64,000 nucleotides of DNA, from NCBI RefSeq assembly GCF_000744095.1, contig NZ_JQLI01000008.1, positions 992,001-1,056,000 of the forward strand. Reading direction: 5' to 3'. The stretch comes from Cupriavidus necator A5-1 (GTDB taxonomy: Bacteria > Pseudomonadota > Gammaproteobacteria > Burkholderiales > Burkholderiaceae). The notes beneath the pieces are model-generated. The model was not told the origin of the DNA and did no database searches. It saw only the letters and a program-made list of their open reading frames with translations. Positions 44,009 through 53,120 of this stretch are shown here, piece after piece (position 1 is the stretch's first letter; each line of letters opens with the position of its first letter). The position numbers and the translations under genes were made by a program.

Positions 44009-44722
44009 TCAGCGAAGAGCGCGAGGGCGCAGGCGCCGGCGTTCGTAGAGGTGGGCGGGATTGCGCGCGGCCGCCGGCACCAGCCGCCCGGCGATTACCA
44101 GCAAGAGCACGCAGGTGACCGAGGTCACCAGCACCAGCAGGTTGGCGGTGTTGTCGTCACCGGCCTGCACGGCTTCATAGATGGCCACCGACAGCGTCTG
44201 CGTGCGCCCGGGCAGGTTGCCGGCGACCATCAGCGTCGCGCCGAACTCGCCGAGCGCGCGCGCAAAGGCCAGCAGCACGCCGGCGATGATGCCGCGCGCG
44301 GCCAGCGGCAGCGTGACGCGGAAGAAGATGCCGGCCTCGGGCACGCCCAGTACGCGCGCGGCGTTCTCGAGCTGATGGTCCACGCCTTCAAACGCGGCGC
44401 GCGCGGACTTGAGCACCAGCGGGAAGGCGACGATGGTCGACGCCAGCACCGCGCCCTGCCAGGTGAAGACCAGTTCGATGCCCAGCCGTGCCAGCCACTC
44501 GCCAAATACGCCACGCCGGCCCACCAGCACCAGCAGGTAGTAGCCCAGCACCGTGGGCGGCAGCACCAGCGGCAGCGTCAGCACCGCATCCACCACGTCG
44601 CGCAGCGGCGAGCGCCAGCGCGCCAGCGCCCACGCCGCGCCCACGCCGAGCACGGCGTTCAGCGCGGTGGCCCAGCCGGCCACCTTCAGCGACAGCAGCA
44701 GAGGTACCCAGACGGCGTCCAT
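44009..44722 (-). CDS. modB: Molybdate ABC transporter permease ModB
   Basis: A 237-residue membrane protein with about five membrane helices and the family-typical LPLVLPPTVLGYYLLVLVG, then the EAA loop AARVLGVPEAGIFFRVTLPLAARGI. It forms the channel for molybdate with ModC and ModA. It is the middle gene of the minus-strand modABC operon, 18 bases after modA. No start-site ribosome box is strong, fitting translational coupling. Confidence 0.93.
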   Translation of the reverse strand: MDAVWVPLLLSLKVAGWATALNAVLGVGAAWALARWRSPLRDVVDAVLTLPLVLPPTVLGYYLLVLVGRRGVFGEWLARLGIELVFTWQGAVLASTIVAFPLVLKSARAAFEGVDHQLENAARVLGVPEAGIFFRVTLPLAARGIIAGVLLAFARALGEFGATLMVAGNLPGRTQTLSVAIYEAVQAGDDNTANLLVLVTSVTCVLLLVIAGRLVPAAARNPAHLYERRRLRPRALR

Positions 44723-44740
44723 GGTTCGGGCAAGACTGCG

Positions 44741-45523
44741 TCAGGGCTTCTGGAAGCCGTAGCGCGACAGGATCGCCTGGCCTTCGGGCGAGGCGACGTA
44801 GTCGACGAACTGCGCGGCTTCCTTCTGCTGGCGCGACTGGCTGGTGACGGCGATGGGATAGGTCACCGGCGTGCGGCTCGGCACGCGTACCGCGACCTTG
44901 ACCTTGTCCGGCATCACCGCCGCATCGGTGGCGAAGACAAAGCCGGCTTCGACCTCGCCGCGCGCCACGTAGTCCAGGCTCTGGCGCACGTTCTGCGCCG
45001 GCACGCCCTTGGCGGCGACGGCATCCCACAGCCCGGCCGCTTCCAGCGCGCCGCGCGTGTAGCGGCCCACCGGCACCGAGGCCGGGTTGCCGTAGGCGAT
45101 GCGCTTGACCTCGGGGCGCGTCAGGTCCTGCAGCGACCCGATCGCCAGCTTGCTGTCCGATGGCACGATCAGTACCACCTGGTTGGCGGCAAAGTTGCGG
45201 CGCGAGGCCGGGGCGATCACCTTCTCGGCCTCGGCCTTGTTCATCGCTTCCTGGTCGGCCGAGGCGAACACATCGGCCGGCGCGCCCTTGATGATTTGCT
45301 GCATCAGCACGTCCGAGGCGCCGAAGTTGAGCACCACCTGCGTGCCGGGATGGGCGCGCTGGTAGGACTCGGCCAGCGTCTTGAAGGCGTTGGTCAGGCT
45401 GGCGGCGGCGGAAACCACCAGGTCGGCGCCGAAAGCGGGTGGGGCGGCGAGGGCCAGCGCGGCGGCGATGCCGGCCAGCAGGCGCGGCAGCATCCCGCAG
45501 CGGCGGGAACGGAAAGGGGACAT
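44741..45523 (-). CDS. modA: Molybdate-binding periplasmic protein ModA
   Basis: A 260-residue solute-binding protein. The N-terminus has a hydrophobic signal sequence after Arg-rich MSPFRSRRCGMLPRLL, cleaved near AFGA. The mature protein starts LVVSAAASLTNAFKTLAESY, the ModA hallmark, with NFGASDVLMQQI, PADVFASAD and GNPASVPVGRYT. ATG 45523 after AAGGA is preferred over longer frames. Expression is probably repressed by ModE through the box 60-85 bases upstream. It supplies molybdenum for enzymes such as FdsA. Confidence 0.95.
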   Translation of the reverse strand: MSPFRSRRCGMLPRLLAGIAAALALAAPPAFGADLVVSAAASLTNAFKTLAESYQRAHPGTQVVLNFGASDVLMQQIIKGAPADVFASADQEAMNKAEAEKVIAPASRRNFAANQVVLIVPSDSKLAIGSLQDLTRPEVKRIAYGNPASVPVGRYTRGALEAAGLWDAVAAKGVPAQNVRQSLDYVARGEVEAGFVFATDAAVMPDKVKVAVRVPSRTPVTYPIAVTSQSRQQKEAAQFVDYVASPEGQAILSRYGFQKP

Positions 45524-45582
45524 CGGAAATCCTTGGGAAGCTCTGGCCGGCGGTACCGTGGGAGCGGCCGGTGGAGTGTCAG

Positions 45583-45608
45583 GCGCAATATAAGTCTGTA
45601 TATAGCGC
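45583..45608. promoter_or_regulatory. ModE operator upstream of modA
   Basis: GCGCAATATA (45583-45592), six bases, then TATATAGCGC (45599-45608) form an inverted repeat with one mismatch. This matches the ModE box pattern of two TATATA-containing halves separated by about six bases. It lies 60 bases upstream of modA, where molybdate-loaded ModE would block transcription. A cognate modE gene is in the window. Confidence 0.85.
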
Positions 45609-45730
45609 TGCGTCAATGATGCGCCATGACAGCTGTCATGGGTATTCGGCGTGACTTAAGTGCTGTATCAGGGGCTGCGAATGCACCCCGTGGCGGGGGC
45701 CGGCGCCCCCGGGCGCCAGCCTTGCCGGTT

Positions 45731-45925
45731 TCAGGCCGGCGGCGTGCCTTCCTTGAACAACGATTTCAACTGGCTGCGCAGCTCAGGGGTGTCCTGATGC
45801 TGGTGCACCGCCACCGCATGCTGGACCGCGGCTTCGAGCAGTTCGTCTTCGCTGTCGGCGCTCATCGCAACCGTGCAGTGGGTGTCGCTCGGGTACTCGC
45901 GGCAATCGATATACTTGCGTCCCAT
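45731..45925 (-). CDS. DUF1059-type small protein
   Basis: A 64-residue protein, MGRKYIDCREYPSDTHCTVA and onward, with two conserved cysteines and a C-terminal helix ending FKEGTPPA. The pattern fits DUF1059, small proteins of unknown function in Proteobacteria. A perfect GGAGG site precedes ATG 45925. It is monocistronic by appearance, between modA and the hydroxyacid dehydrogenase genes. Confidence 0.8.
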   Translation of the reverse strand: MGRKYIDCREYPSDTHCTVAMSADSEDELLEAAVQHAVAVHQHQDTPELRSQLKSLFKEGTPPA

Positions 45926-45999
45926 TTTGGCCTCCAGACACACCGGCCCGCAGGGTGAAATGAAGCCGGTGCATCCAGTATAGGCAGGGCGACAGGCCG

Positions 46000-46941
46000 C
46001 TACAGCACTGGCGTCAGCACCTTGCCGTTCTTGAGGAACGCATCCAGGTTCTGCAGCGTCAGCGCGGTCATGGCGGCGCGCGTCTCGTGCGTGCCGCTGG
46101 CCATGTGCGGGGCCAGCACGACGTTGTCCAGCGCCAGCAGCGCGGGCGGTACCTTGGGCTCGTCCTGGAACACGTCCAGCCCCGCGCCGCCCAAGCGTCC
46201 TTCAGCCAGCGCCGCCACCATCGCCGCCTCGTCGATCACGCTGCCGCGCGAGACATTGACCAGGATGCCTTTGGGCCCGAGCGCGTCGATAACCTCGCGC
46301 GACACCAGACCGGCGGTTGCCGGGCCGCCGACGCAGGTCACCACCAGGAAGTCGGCCCACGCGGCCATCGCCTTCAGGTCGGGCTCGAAGCGCCACGGCG
46401 CGCCCTCGCGCGGGCGGCGGTTGTTGTAGGCGATCTCCATGTCGAAGCCCTGCGCGCGGCGCGCGACGATCTCGCCGATGCGGCCCAGCCCCAGGATGCC
46501 GAGCTTCTTGCCCGACGCGCGCGTGGTCAGCGGGAAGCCGCCCTGCGGCCAACGCCCCGCGCGCACGAAGCGGTCGCCAAATGCAATGCCGCGCGCGGCG
46601 TCGAGCAGCAGGCCGAAGGCCAGGTCGGCCACGCAGTCGTTGAGCACGTCGGGCGTGTTGCTGACCTGGATGCCGCGCGCGCGGGCCGCGTCCAGCGCAA
46701 TGGAGTCATAGCCCACGCCGAAGCTGACGATGGCCTCCAGCCGCGGCAGCGCCTCGATCAGCGCGGCGCTGCAGCCATGGCGCGCCGAGGTCACCACCAC
46801 CCGCACCTGCTGGCCCTCGCTGCGCGCCCACGCCAGCGGATCGGCCTGCTGCCACAACGCGGCGGCGCCGTATTGCTGCTGGAGGGTGGCGTTGGTCTGC
46901 GGCGCGAGCGGGCCGACCTGGAGGATCTGGGGAGCGGACAT
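46000..46941 (-). CDS. 2-hydroxyacid dehydrogenase (NAD(P)-dependent)
   Basis: A 313-residue D-isomer-specific dehydrogenase. The NAD motif is LGILGLGRIGEIVARRA, catalytic arginine in NVSRGSVIDE, glutamate in DVFQDEPKVP and histidine in LAPHMASGT. VSFGVGYDSIALDAARARG is family-typical. It resembles glyoxylate/hydroxypyruvate reductases. The basic NNRR after the dinucleotide fold suggests NADPH preference. It stands alone, with the deoxyribosyltransferase-like gene divergent 200 bases away. Confidence 0.9.
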   Translation of the reverse strand: MSAPQILQVGPLAPQTNATLQQQYGAAALWQQADPLAWARSEGQQVRVVVTSARHGCSAALIEALPRLEAIVSFGVGYDSIALDAARARGIQVSNTPDVLNDCVADLAFGLLLDAARGIAFGDRFVRAGRWPQGGFPLTTRASGKKLGILGLGRIGEIVARRAQGFDMEIAYNNRRPREGAPWRFEPDLKAMAAWADFLVVTCVGGPATAGLVSREVIDALGPKGILVNVSRGSVIDEAAMVAALAEGRLGGAGLDVFQDEPKVPPALLALDNVVLAPHMASGTHETRAAMTALTLQNLDAFLKNGKVLTPVL

Positions 46942-47141
46942 GGGAAGAGCGGAAGTCGTTGGGATGATCGGGGCAGGGCGTCGGCCCTGACGGGCAATGG
47001 TAGCGCAGGGCCCCGTGCCGCGCAGGCGGCGGCAAAGCGCAGTGGATCTTGCGCGCGTGCAAGATTGTGCGATGTTCGGGCACGCCGCGCGGCACCGCCG
47101 GGTTATGCTGCGGGCGTCGTCTTTCCCTGACCCTACGTGCC

Positions 47142-47702
47142 ATGAAAACCATCTACCTGGCTGGCTTCGACGTCTTTCGCAAGGATGCGCTCGCCTGGGG
47201 CGAGCATCTCAAGGCGCTGTGCGCCGCGCACGGCTTCACCGGCCTGTACCCGCTCGACAAGTCCGCGCCGCAGGGCCTGTCGGGCCCCGACGCCGCGCGC
47301 TGGATCTATGACGCCAATATCGTGCTGCTGCGCCGCGCCGACATGGTGATGGCCAACCTCGACGATTTCCGCGGGCCGGGCGAGCCGGATTCCGGCACGG
47401 CGTTCGAGGTGGGTTTCGCGGCGGCGCTGCAGAAACCTGTGTGGGGCTACAGCTCCGATACGGGCACGCTGCGCGAGCGTGCCACGGTCGTGATCGATGA
47501 GGAAGGACGGCCGCTGGATGCGCGCGGGTTCGTGGTGGAGGATTTCGGGCTCGGCAAGAACCTGATGCTGGCGTGTTCGGTGAAGCTGGTGCAGGGCGGG
47601 GCGGCGGAGTGCCTGGCGGCGATGGCCGCGGCGGACCGGCGTCGCGCCGCTGAAGCTGCCGCGCGGCGGGAGCGGGATCTGGCGGCGTGGGGGGATGACT
47701 GA
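47142..47702 (+). CDS. Nucleoside 2-deoxyribosyltransferase-like protein
   Basis: A 186-residue protein. KTIYLAGFDVF at the N-terminus, DANIVLLRRADMVMANLDDFRGPGEPDSGTAFEVG in the middle (key residues DD, then the D and E of PDSGTAFE) and a Rossmann-like pattern match the Nuc_deoxyrib_tr family. Members swap bases on deoxyribonucleosides or hydrolyse modified nucleotides. The Glu in the FEVG segment is the likely nucleophile. The C-terminal tail is Ala/Arg-rich. Substrate unknown. Confidence 0.82.
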   Translation: MKTIYLAGFDVFRKDALAWGEHLKALCAAHGFTGLYPLDKSAPQGLSGPDAARWIYDANIVLLRRADMVMANLDDFRGPGEPDSGTAFEVGFAAALQKPVWGYSSDTGTLRERATVVIDEEGRPLDARGFVVEDFGLGKNLMLACSVKLVQGGAAECLAAMAAADRRRAAEAAARRERDLAAWGDD

Positions 47703-47744
47703 CGGCGCTGTCGTTTCTCTCTGGTCACCCCGGGCGCTTCCGGC

Positions 47745-48356
47745 TCACCGCAGCGACTGCACGCCGGCGGCAATATCCGCCGCCGTACTCGCCACGATCT
47801 CGCGATACGCCGCCACCACCCCATCCACCTCGCCCGGCGCCGGCAGCTCCGCCTGCGTCCGTCCGCTGACCACCTTGCCATCCGGCAATCGCCGCACAGT
47901 CCAGTTGATGGTGGCACCCGCCCGCTGTCCCACATCCGCATCGAGCCGCAGCACTTCGGTCGTGATGCGATACAGCGGCTGCACGTCCGACAATCCCTGC
48001 TGGTAGGTATCGACCGCCCCCAGCGTAGCCTGCAGCCGCTGCGACAGCGCATCGCGCAGCTCGTCCGGCAGCGGCGACGACCAGCGCGCCAGGTCGAGCA
48101 GGCGCAGGCTGGCGTCGCCGCCCGCGCCATCGCGCACCACCAGTTGCGGACGGTTGAGGCGCTCGGGCACGCGCACCGGCGCGACTTCGAGCCACAGCGT
48201 ATTGGTGGAGGCCGCCGGCGTCGTTGCCGGCAACGTCGCCACGGCGGCGGGCCCCTGCGCCAGCGTGTAGTAGCGCGGCTCGGGCGAGGCGCAGCCAGCC
48301 AGCACGGCCGCGGCCAGCGCGCTCCCGAGGAGGCTGGTGAGAGTAAGTCGCTTCAT
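47745..48356 (-). CDS. pqiC: PqiC-family outer-membrane-associated lipoprotein
   Basis: A 203-residue lipoprotein. The signal ends in LAGC (Cys22), followed by ASPEPRYYTL, which is the PqiC/ABC-auxiliary lipoprotein start. The remainder has VRVPERLNRPQLVVR and WTVRRLPDGKVVSGRT. It overlaps the pqiB stop as ATGA. In E. coli, PqiC anchors the PqiB tunnel to the outer membrane. It closes a pqiAABC operon with an AI-2E permease at the front. Confidence 0.85.
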   Translation of the reverse strand: MKRLTLTSLLGSALAAAVLAGCASPEPRYYTLAQGPAAVATLPATTPAASTNTLWLEVAPVRVPERLNRPQLVVRDGAGGDASLRLLDLARWSSPLPDELRDALSQRLQATLGAVDTYQQGLSDVQPLYRITTEVLRLDADVGQRAGATINWTVRRLPDGKVVSGRTQAELPAPGEVDGVVAAYREIVASTAADIAAGVQSLR

Positions 48357-50008
48357 CGGTCTTTCTCCGTCTTGCCGCGCACCAGCGCTTCGGGATGACG
48401 TTCGAGGTAATCGGTCAGTGTGCGCAGCGAGGTCGCGGTGCGCGTCAGTTCCTGCAGCATGCGGCGCGTGTCCTGCTGCAGCGGCGCGTCGGACGCGAGC
48501 GTGCCGTTGGCCGTGGTCAACGTCTTGCGCGCGTCCTGCAGCGCCGCCAGCACTTGCGGCGCGACGTCGCCGTTGAGCTGCTGCACCAGCTTGTCGGCCG
48601 TGGCCAGCGTCTGGTTCAGGCTCGCCACCGTCTTGCGCAGGTCCTGGCCGATCTGGTCGAACGGCACCTTGTCAATGCGGTTGACGATGTCGCCAACCTG
48701 CGCCTGCAGCTGGTCGAAAGTGCCCGGCGTGGTGGCGAATTCCGGGATCGGCGCGTCCAGGTCGACCTTGGCCGGCTCCGCCTTCGGGAAGAAGTCGAGC
48801 GCAACGTAGAGCTGGCCCGTGAGCAGGTTGCCGGTGCGCAGCTGCGCGCGCATGCCGCGCTTGAGCAGCCCCTCGATGATCTCTCTCGCGCGCGCGCGGT
48901 CCTGCACGTCGCGCTCGCGGAAGCCCATGCGCGACGGGTACAGCTCCACCACCACCGGCATGCGGAAGGCCTTCTTGTCGCGCTGGTATTCGATGCCGAT
49001 CGAGCGCACTTGGCCCACGATCACGCCGCGGAAGTCCACCGGCGCACCCGGCGACAGCCCGCGCACCGACTGGTCGAAATTGAGCACGGCCAGCGTCGGC
49101 GCCAGCTCTTCCGGCTCCTTCATCGCCTCGGTCTGGTCGGCGGCCAGCAGGAACTGGGTATTTTCGGCGGCGGCCTCGGTGGCGGCGGTGTGGTCCGGCG
49201 CCTGGAAGGCGACGCCGCCCAGCAGCACCGTCACGAGCGATTGCGTCGACAGCTTGAGGCCGCCCGCATCGAGCTTCAGGTCCACGCCGCTGGCATGCCA
49301 GAAGCGCGAATCGGCGGTGACCAGCTTGTCATAGGGCTTGTTGACGAACACGCGCAGCGTGATGTCGCGCCCGTTGGGCTCAAGCTGGTAGGCCACCACC
49401 TGGCCCACCTGCACGCGGCGGTAGTACACCGGCGAGCCGATATCGAGCGAGCCCAGTTCCGAAGCGCGCAGCACAAACTGCTTGCCGGAGGCGTCGGTGG
49501 TCACCACCGGCGGCACTTCCAGGCCCTTGAAGTCGCGCGCGGATTCGCCCGACTTGCCGGCGTCGACGCCGATATAGGCACCGGACAAAAGCGTCTCCAG
49601 CCCCGACACACCGCTGGCGGCAAAGCGCGGACGCACCACCCAGAATTTGGTATCGGCCACGGCAAAGTTCTCGGCGTCCTTGGTCAGGTCGATCATGGCG
49701 ATCACATGCGAGCGGTCGCGCGCCAGGCGCACCGACTTGACCAGGCCGATATCGACATCCTTGTAGCGCACCGCGGTCTTGCCGGGCGTCAGGCCCTCGG
49801 CGGTGCGGAAGGTGACGGTGATCTCGGGCCCGCGCGACGCCAGCGTATGCACCAGCAGCGAGACGCCGACCACGGCGGCGACGATCGGGATCAGCCAGAC
49901 CAGCGAGGGGATCCAACGCGCGCGGCGCCGGCGCTCGGGCCGCGGCAGGCCCGGCGGTGCAGGCTGTCCAGGCGGCGGCGTGGAGGGTTGGTTGTCAGTG
50001 TCGGGCAT
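48353..50008 (-). CDS. pqiB: PqiB, MCE-domain intermembrane transport protein
   Basis: A 551-residue protein with one N-terminal membrane helix (SLVWLIPIVAAVVGVSLLV) and three MCE (MlaD-like) domains; each starts in the style of ITVTFRTAEGLTPGKTAVRYK, VPPVVTTDASGK and LNFDQSVRGLSPGAPVDFRG. The C-terminus is helical and forms the coiled-coil needle of PqiB. It should build a hexameric tunnel for lipid transport across the periplasm. ATG 50008 (GGAAG at good spacing) was chosen over ATG 50014. The start lies within the end of the upstream pqiA-type gene. Confidence 0.92.
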   Translation of the reverse strand: MPDTDNQPSTPPPGQPAPPGLPRPERRRRARWIPSLVWLIPIVAAVVGVSLLVHTLASRGPEITVTFRTAEGLTPGKTAVRYKDVDIGLVKSVRLARDRSHVIAMIDLTKDAENFAVADTKFWVVRPRFAASGVSGLETLLSGAYIGVDAGKSGESARDFKGLEVPPVVTTDASGKQFVLRASELGSLDIGSPVYYRRVQVGQVVAYQLEPNGRDITLRVFVNKPYDKLVTADSRFWHASGVDLKLDAGGLKLSTQSLVTVLLGGVAFQAPDHTAATEAAAENTQFLLAADQTEAMKEPEELAPTLAVLNFDQSVRGLSPGAPVDFRGVIVGQVRSIGIEYQRDKKAFRMPVVVELYPSRMGFRERDVQDRARAREIIEGLLKRGMRAQLRTGNLLTGQLYVALDFFPKAEPAKVDLDAPIPEFATTPGTFDQLQAQVGDIVNRIDKVPFDQIGQDLRKTVASLNQTLATADKLVQQLNGDVAPQVLAALQDARKTLTTANGTLASDAPLQQDTRRMLQELTRTATSLRTLTDYLERHPEALVRGKTEKDR

Positions 50009-50732
50009 TGTCATCTTCCAGCGAATCCCACAGCAGGCGCGGATCAAAGCTCAGCGAAGCCAGCATTGTCATTACCACCACCGTGGCAAAGGCGAGCGCG
50101 CCGCCGCCGGGGATGATGGTGGCCAGCGCCCCGGCCCGCACCAGCGAGGCCAGCAGCGCCACCACGAAAATATCGAGCATGGACCAGCGGCCGATCACCT
50201 CGACCAGGCCATAGAGCCGGGTCTGCTGCCGGATCCGCCAGCTCGAGCGGAAATGTACCGAAAGCAGCAGGAAGGTCAGGATCACCATCTTCAGCAGCGG
50301 CACGATGATGCTGGCGATCAGCACCACCACGGCCAGCAGGTGCGAGCCGGACAGCCACAGGTAGATCACGCCGGACAGGATGGTGTCCTGCTGCGTGCCG
50401 ACGATGGACTGCGTGACCATCACCGGCAGCAGGTTGGCCGGAATATAGAGGATATAGGCCGCCAGCAGGAAGGCCCAGGTGCGCGCCAGGCTCTCTGGCT
50501 TGCGATGGTGCAGCGTGGCGCCGCAGCGCGGGCAGGGCTCGCCTTCGAGCGTGCGCGGGCTGACCTGGTCGCAGGCGTGGCAGGAGAGCAGCCCTAGGCG
50601 GCTGGCGGTGGGCACCTGCGGCAGCGGGGTGCGTTCGTCGTCGTCGGTGAGCTCTGCCACGACCTCGCGCGCGAGCTGGCGTGGGCGGGCCAGCCGGACC
50701 GGCTGCCGGGGCGGTTGCGGGGTGCCTGTCAT
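49995..50732 (-). CDS. pqiA: PqiA-type membrane protein, second copy
   Basis: A 245-residue inner-membrane protein. A zinc-ribbon (CHACDQV, CPRCG) precedes four membrane helices, including LYIPANLLPVMVTQSI. E. coli PqiA has two homologous halves in one chain; here the halves are separate genes, and this is the second. ATG 50732 overlaps the preceding gene by four bases and its own 3' end overlaps pqiB. It probably delivers lipid to the PqiB tunnel. Confidence 0.88.
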   Translation of the reverse strand: MTGTPQPPRQPVRLARPRQLAREVVAELTDDDERTPLPQVPTASRLGLLSCHACDQVSPRTLEGEPCPRCGATLHHRKPESLARTWAFLLAAYILYIPANLLPVMVTQSIVGTQQDTILSGVIYLWLSGSHLLAVVVLIASIIVPLLKMVILTFLLLSVHFRSSWRIRQQTRLYGLVEVIGRWSMLDIFVVALLASLVRAGALATIIPGGGALAFATVVVMTMLASLSFDPRLLWDSLEDDNARH

Positions 50733-51484
50733 CGGCCTTCCTCGCCCGGGATGCCGGCATCGCTGGCCGCGGGCTGCGCATCGCCGTCCGGCGGCTCCAG
50801 GTAGCGCCACAGGTCGCGCGGGTCGAACGACAGCATCGCCGCCAGCACGATCACCAGCGCCCCGAACGACCACAGCGCGATGCCGGGCAGCACGCGCGCC
50901 ATGGTGGAGAGCTTCACCAGCGTGACCAGCACGCCGATCATGAAGACTTCGATCATGCCCCACGGCCGCGTCTGGCGGATGCCGCGCACGATGCGGTCGA
51001 AGCCGGCGGGCATGCGGTGCTGCGCCATCGGCACCAGCAGGTAGGCCATCATCAGCAGCTCGGCCAGCGGGAACAGGATGGTGGTCGCGAACACCAGGGC
51101 CGCCACCAGCGCCATGTGGTCGTCGTACAGCGCCTGCACCGCGCCCAACAGCGTGGTCTGGGTGCGCACGCTCTTGAGGTCCATCTCCACGATCGGGAAG
51201 GCGTTGGAGATCAGGAACAGGATCAGCGCGGTGATGACCAGGGGCAGCAGGCGGCGGTAGTGTCGGCGGCTCTCGCGGTAGAGCTCGCCGCCGCAGCGTA
51301 GGCACAGCGCGCGCTCGCCCGGCGAGATCGGCGTGCGCTCGTAGATCGCGTCACAGTATTCGCACGCCACCAGCCGGTGCAGCGCGGCGGGCGAGGTGTC
51401 GGGCAGGGTGCCGGGCGGGGTAGCGGGGGTACCGGGGGGATCGGGCGAGCTGCCGGCCGCCGGGGGCGCGTCGTGTACTGCCAT
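50729..51484 (-). CDS. pqiA: PqiA-type membrane protein, first copy
   Basis: A 251-residue protein of the same family as its downstream neighbour. The Pro-rich N-terminus is followed by a zinc-ribbon (CEYCDAIY, CLRCGGEL) and helices containing FLISNAFPIVEMDL and VFMIGVLVTLVKLSTMA. It represents the first half of a canonical PqiA. Its ATG shares a base with the stop of the AI-2E gene (TGATG) and its stop overlaps the next start, so translation is coupled along the operon. Confidence 0.88.
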   Translation of the reverse strand: MAVHDAPPAAGSSPDPPGTPATPPGTLPDTSPAALHRLVACEYCDAIYERTPISPGERALCLRCGGELYRESRRHYRRLLPLVITALILFLISNAFPIVEMDLKSVRTQTTLLGAVQALYDDHMALVAALVFATTILFPLAELLMMAYLLVPMAQHRMPAGFDRIVRGIRQTRPWGMIEVFMIGVLVTLVKLSTMARVLPGIALWSFGALVIVLAAMLSFDPRDLWRYLEPPDGDAQPAASDAGIPGEEGR

Positions 51485-52704
51485 CAGCCGGGATGCTTGC
51501 CGGTGGCGGCCGGCGGGACGTCGGGGTTGTCGACCACGGCCGGTGCGGAAGGGCTGGCCGGCACGGCCGAGGCGGCGGCAGGGGCGGCAGGGGCCGCGGC
51601 CGGGGTCGCGGCCGGGGTCGCGGCGATCGCATCGCCGGCGATCAGGTCTTGCTTCAGCTCGCCCTCCGAGCCGATGGTCCAGTCGCGCAGCAGCGCATAG
51701 GCCACTGCCAGCAGCGTCGGCCCGATAAACACGCCCAGGAAGCCGAACGCCAGCGCGCCGCCGAGCACGCCCAGCATGATCCAGATCAGCGGCAAGCCGG
51801 TGCCCTTGCTGATCAGCAGCGGCTTGACGATGTTGTCCGCCATGCTGACCACCGCCACGCCCCACACCACCAGGAAGATGGCCCAGCCGGTGGAGCCGGT
51901 ATGGTACAGCCACAGCGCCGCCGGCAGCCACACCAGCGGCGGCCCGACGGGGATCACCGACAGGAAGAAGGTGATGAAGCCCAGGATGGCCGCGCCCGGC
52001 ACGCCCGCGATCCACAGGCCGATGCCGGCCAGCACGGCCTGGATAAAGGCGGTGCCCAGCACGCCGTAGACCACGCCCTTGACGGTGCTGCCGGCCAGCT
52101 CCAGCAGGTGGTCGGCACGCTCGCCGGCAACGCGGCGCATGCCCGCGCGCAGCCAGGCGATGGCGAACTCGCCGCCGGTATAGAAGAAGAACGCCAGGAT
52201 GATCGACAGGGCCAGTTGCCCCAGGCCTGCGCCGATCGAGAGCCCGGCGCCGAGCAGTACGTGGCCCACCGGCGCGATCAGCTTGCGCAGGTTGGCTACC
52301 ATCTCGGAGTCGGCGTGGATCACGCTCTCCCAGGAGCTGTGCAGGTAGGCGCCGACGAAGGGCAGGCTGCTCAGCCAATCGGGCAGCTGTGGCAGGCCCT
52401 GCTCCACATAGCGGTCGACCAGTGCGGACAGTTCGTCCAGGTGCGCGGAGAAGCTGGCGCCGGCGTAGACGAACGGGCCCAGCACGATCACGGTCGCCAG
52501 CAGCACGCAGATCAGCGCCGCCAGGCCGCGCCGGTTGCCGAGCCAGCGCGACAGCACCGTGTATGGGTACCACGAACTGAAGGCCAGGATGGCGCCCCAC
52601 AGCAGCGCCGTGGTGAACGGCGCGAGCACCAGCAGCGAGCCGCCGATCAGCACGATCAGGGCGAAAACCGCTGCGATTTTCTCGATTAACTGGCCGGAAC
52701 TCAT
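51484..52704 (-). CDS. AI-2E family transporter (second copy)
   Basis: A 406-residue multi-pass protein. N-terminal helices contain FALIVLIGGSLLVLAPFTTAL, and the C-terminal half has MADNIVKPLLISKGTGLPLIWI then GFLGVFIGPTLLAV. The last 60 residues are Ala/Pro repeats. It is the first gene of the pqi operon, so it may move lipids or another hydrophobic solute with PqiAB, or use the operon promoter. It differs clearly from the AI-2E protein at 7183-8310. Confidence 0.88.
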   Translation of the reverse strand: MSSGQLIEKIAAVFALIVLIGGSLLVLAPFTTALLWGAILAFSSWYPYTVLSRWLGNRRGLAALICVLLATVIVLGPFVYAGASFSAHLDELSALVDRYVEQGLPQLPDWLSSLPFVGAYLHSSWESVIHADSEMVANLRKLIAPVGHVLLGAGLSIGAGLGQLALSIILAFFFYTGGEFAIAWLRAGMRRVAGERADHLLELAGSTVKGVVYGVLGTAFIQAVLAGIGLWIAGVPGAAILGFITFFLSVIPVGPPLVWLPAALWLYHTGSTGWAIFLVVWGVAVVSMADNIVKPLLISKGTGLPLIWIMLGVLGGALAFGFLGVFIGPTLLAVAYALLRDWTIGSEGELKQDLIAGDAIAATPAATPAAAPAAPAAASAVPASPSAPAVVDNPDVPPAATGKHPG

Positions 52705-52921
52705 TGATGGCTCTCCCTGGGTCCGTCCGGGTGACGGAAACGGCGTAAATATAGCTTACGTCGCGGTGGGGCATCCGAATGGGTGGGGGTGGGTGCTTCA
52801 GGCGTCACCGCGGTGCGGGGTGTCCGGATGGGTCCACAGTGCCATAGGTTTGTGAGGTTGAACAGGTTGGGGATATGGCATGGTTGCTGGGTCAGTCGGT
52901 GATTGTTCGATGGCTGGTCGC

Positions 52922-53120
52922 TGCTGGTGACATGTTGTCGCTGTTGAACCGCTTGGTTCCGCCCTGCTGGGCGGGTCACTTTGTCCGAGCGACAAAAGTC
53001 ACCAAAAGCGCGTCGCCTGAGCAGCTGGCTATCAAGGAGGCGGCGTTGGTAGGTCGGGCGGCGGTGATTTCCGTTCTATGCGGTCAGCCGTTCGAGCCTG
53101 CTACGCCAGGTGAGTCAGTG
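52922..53120 (+). repeat. Dispersed intergenic repeat, copy 2 (left arm)
   Basis: Matches copy 1 (31262-31467) along its length with shared blocks such as TGCTGGTGACATGTTG, TCCGAGCGACAAAA and ATCAAGGAGGCGGCGT, with many substitutions. It is the left arm of an inverted pair; the right arm is at 53459-53653. Long open frames here do not show protein-like composition. Confidence 0.82.

Noticed and set aside
48395-50116. A 573-codon plus-strand frame over pqiB
   Set aside because: Antisense shadow of the MCE-domain gene, without protein-like features.
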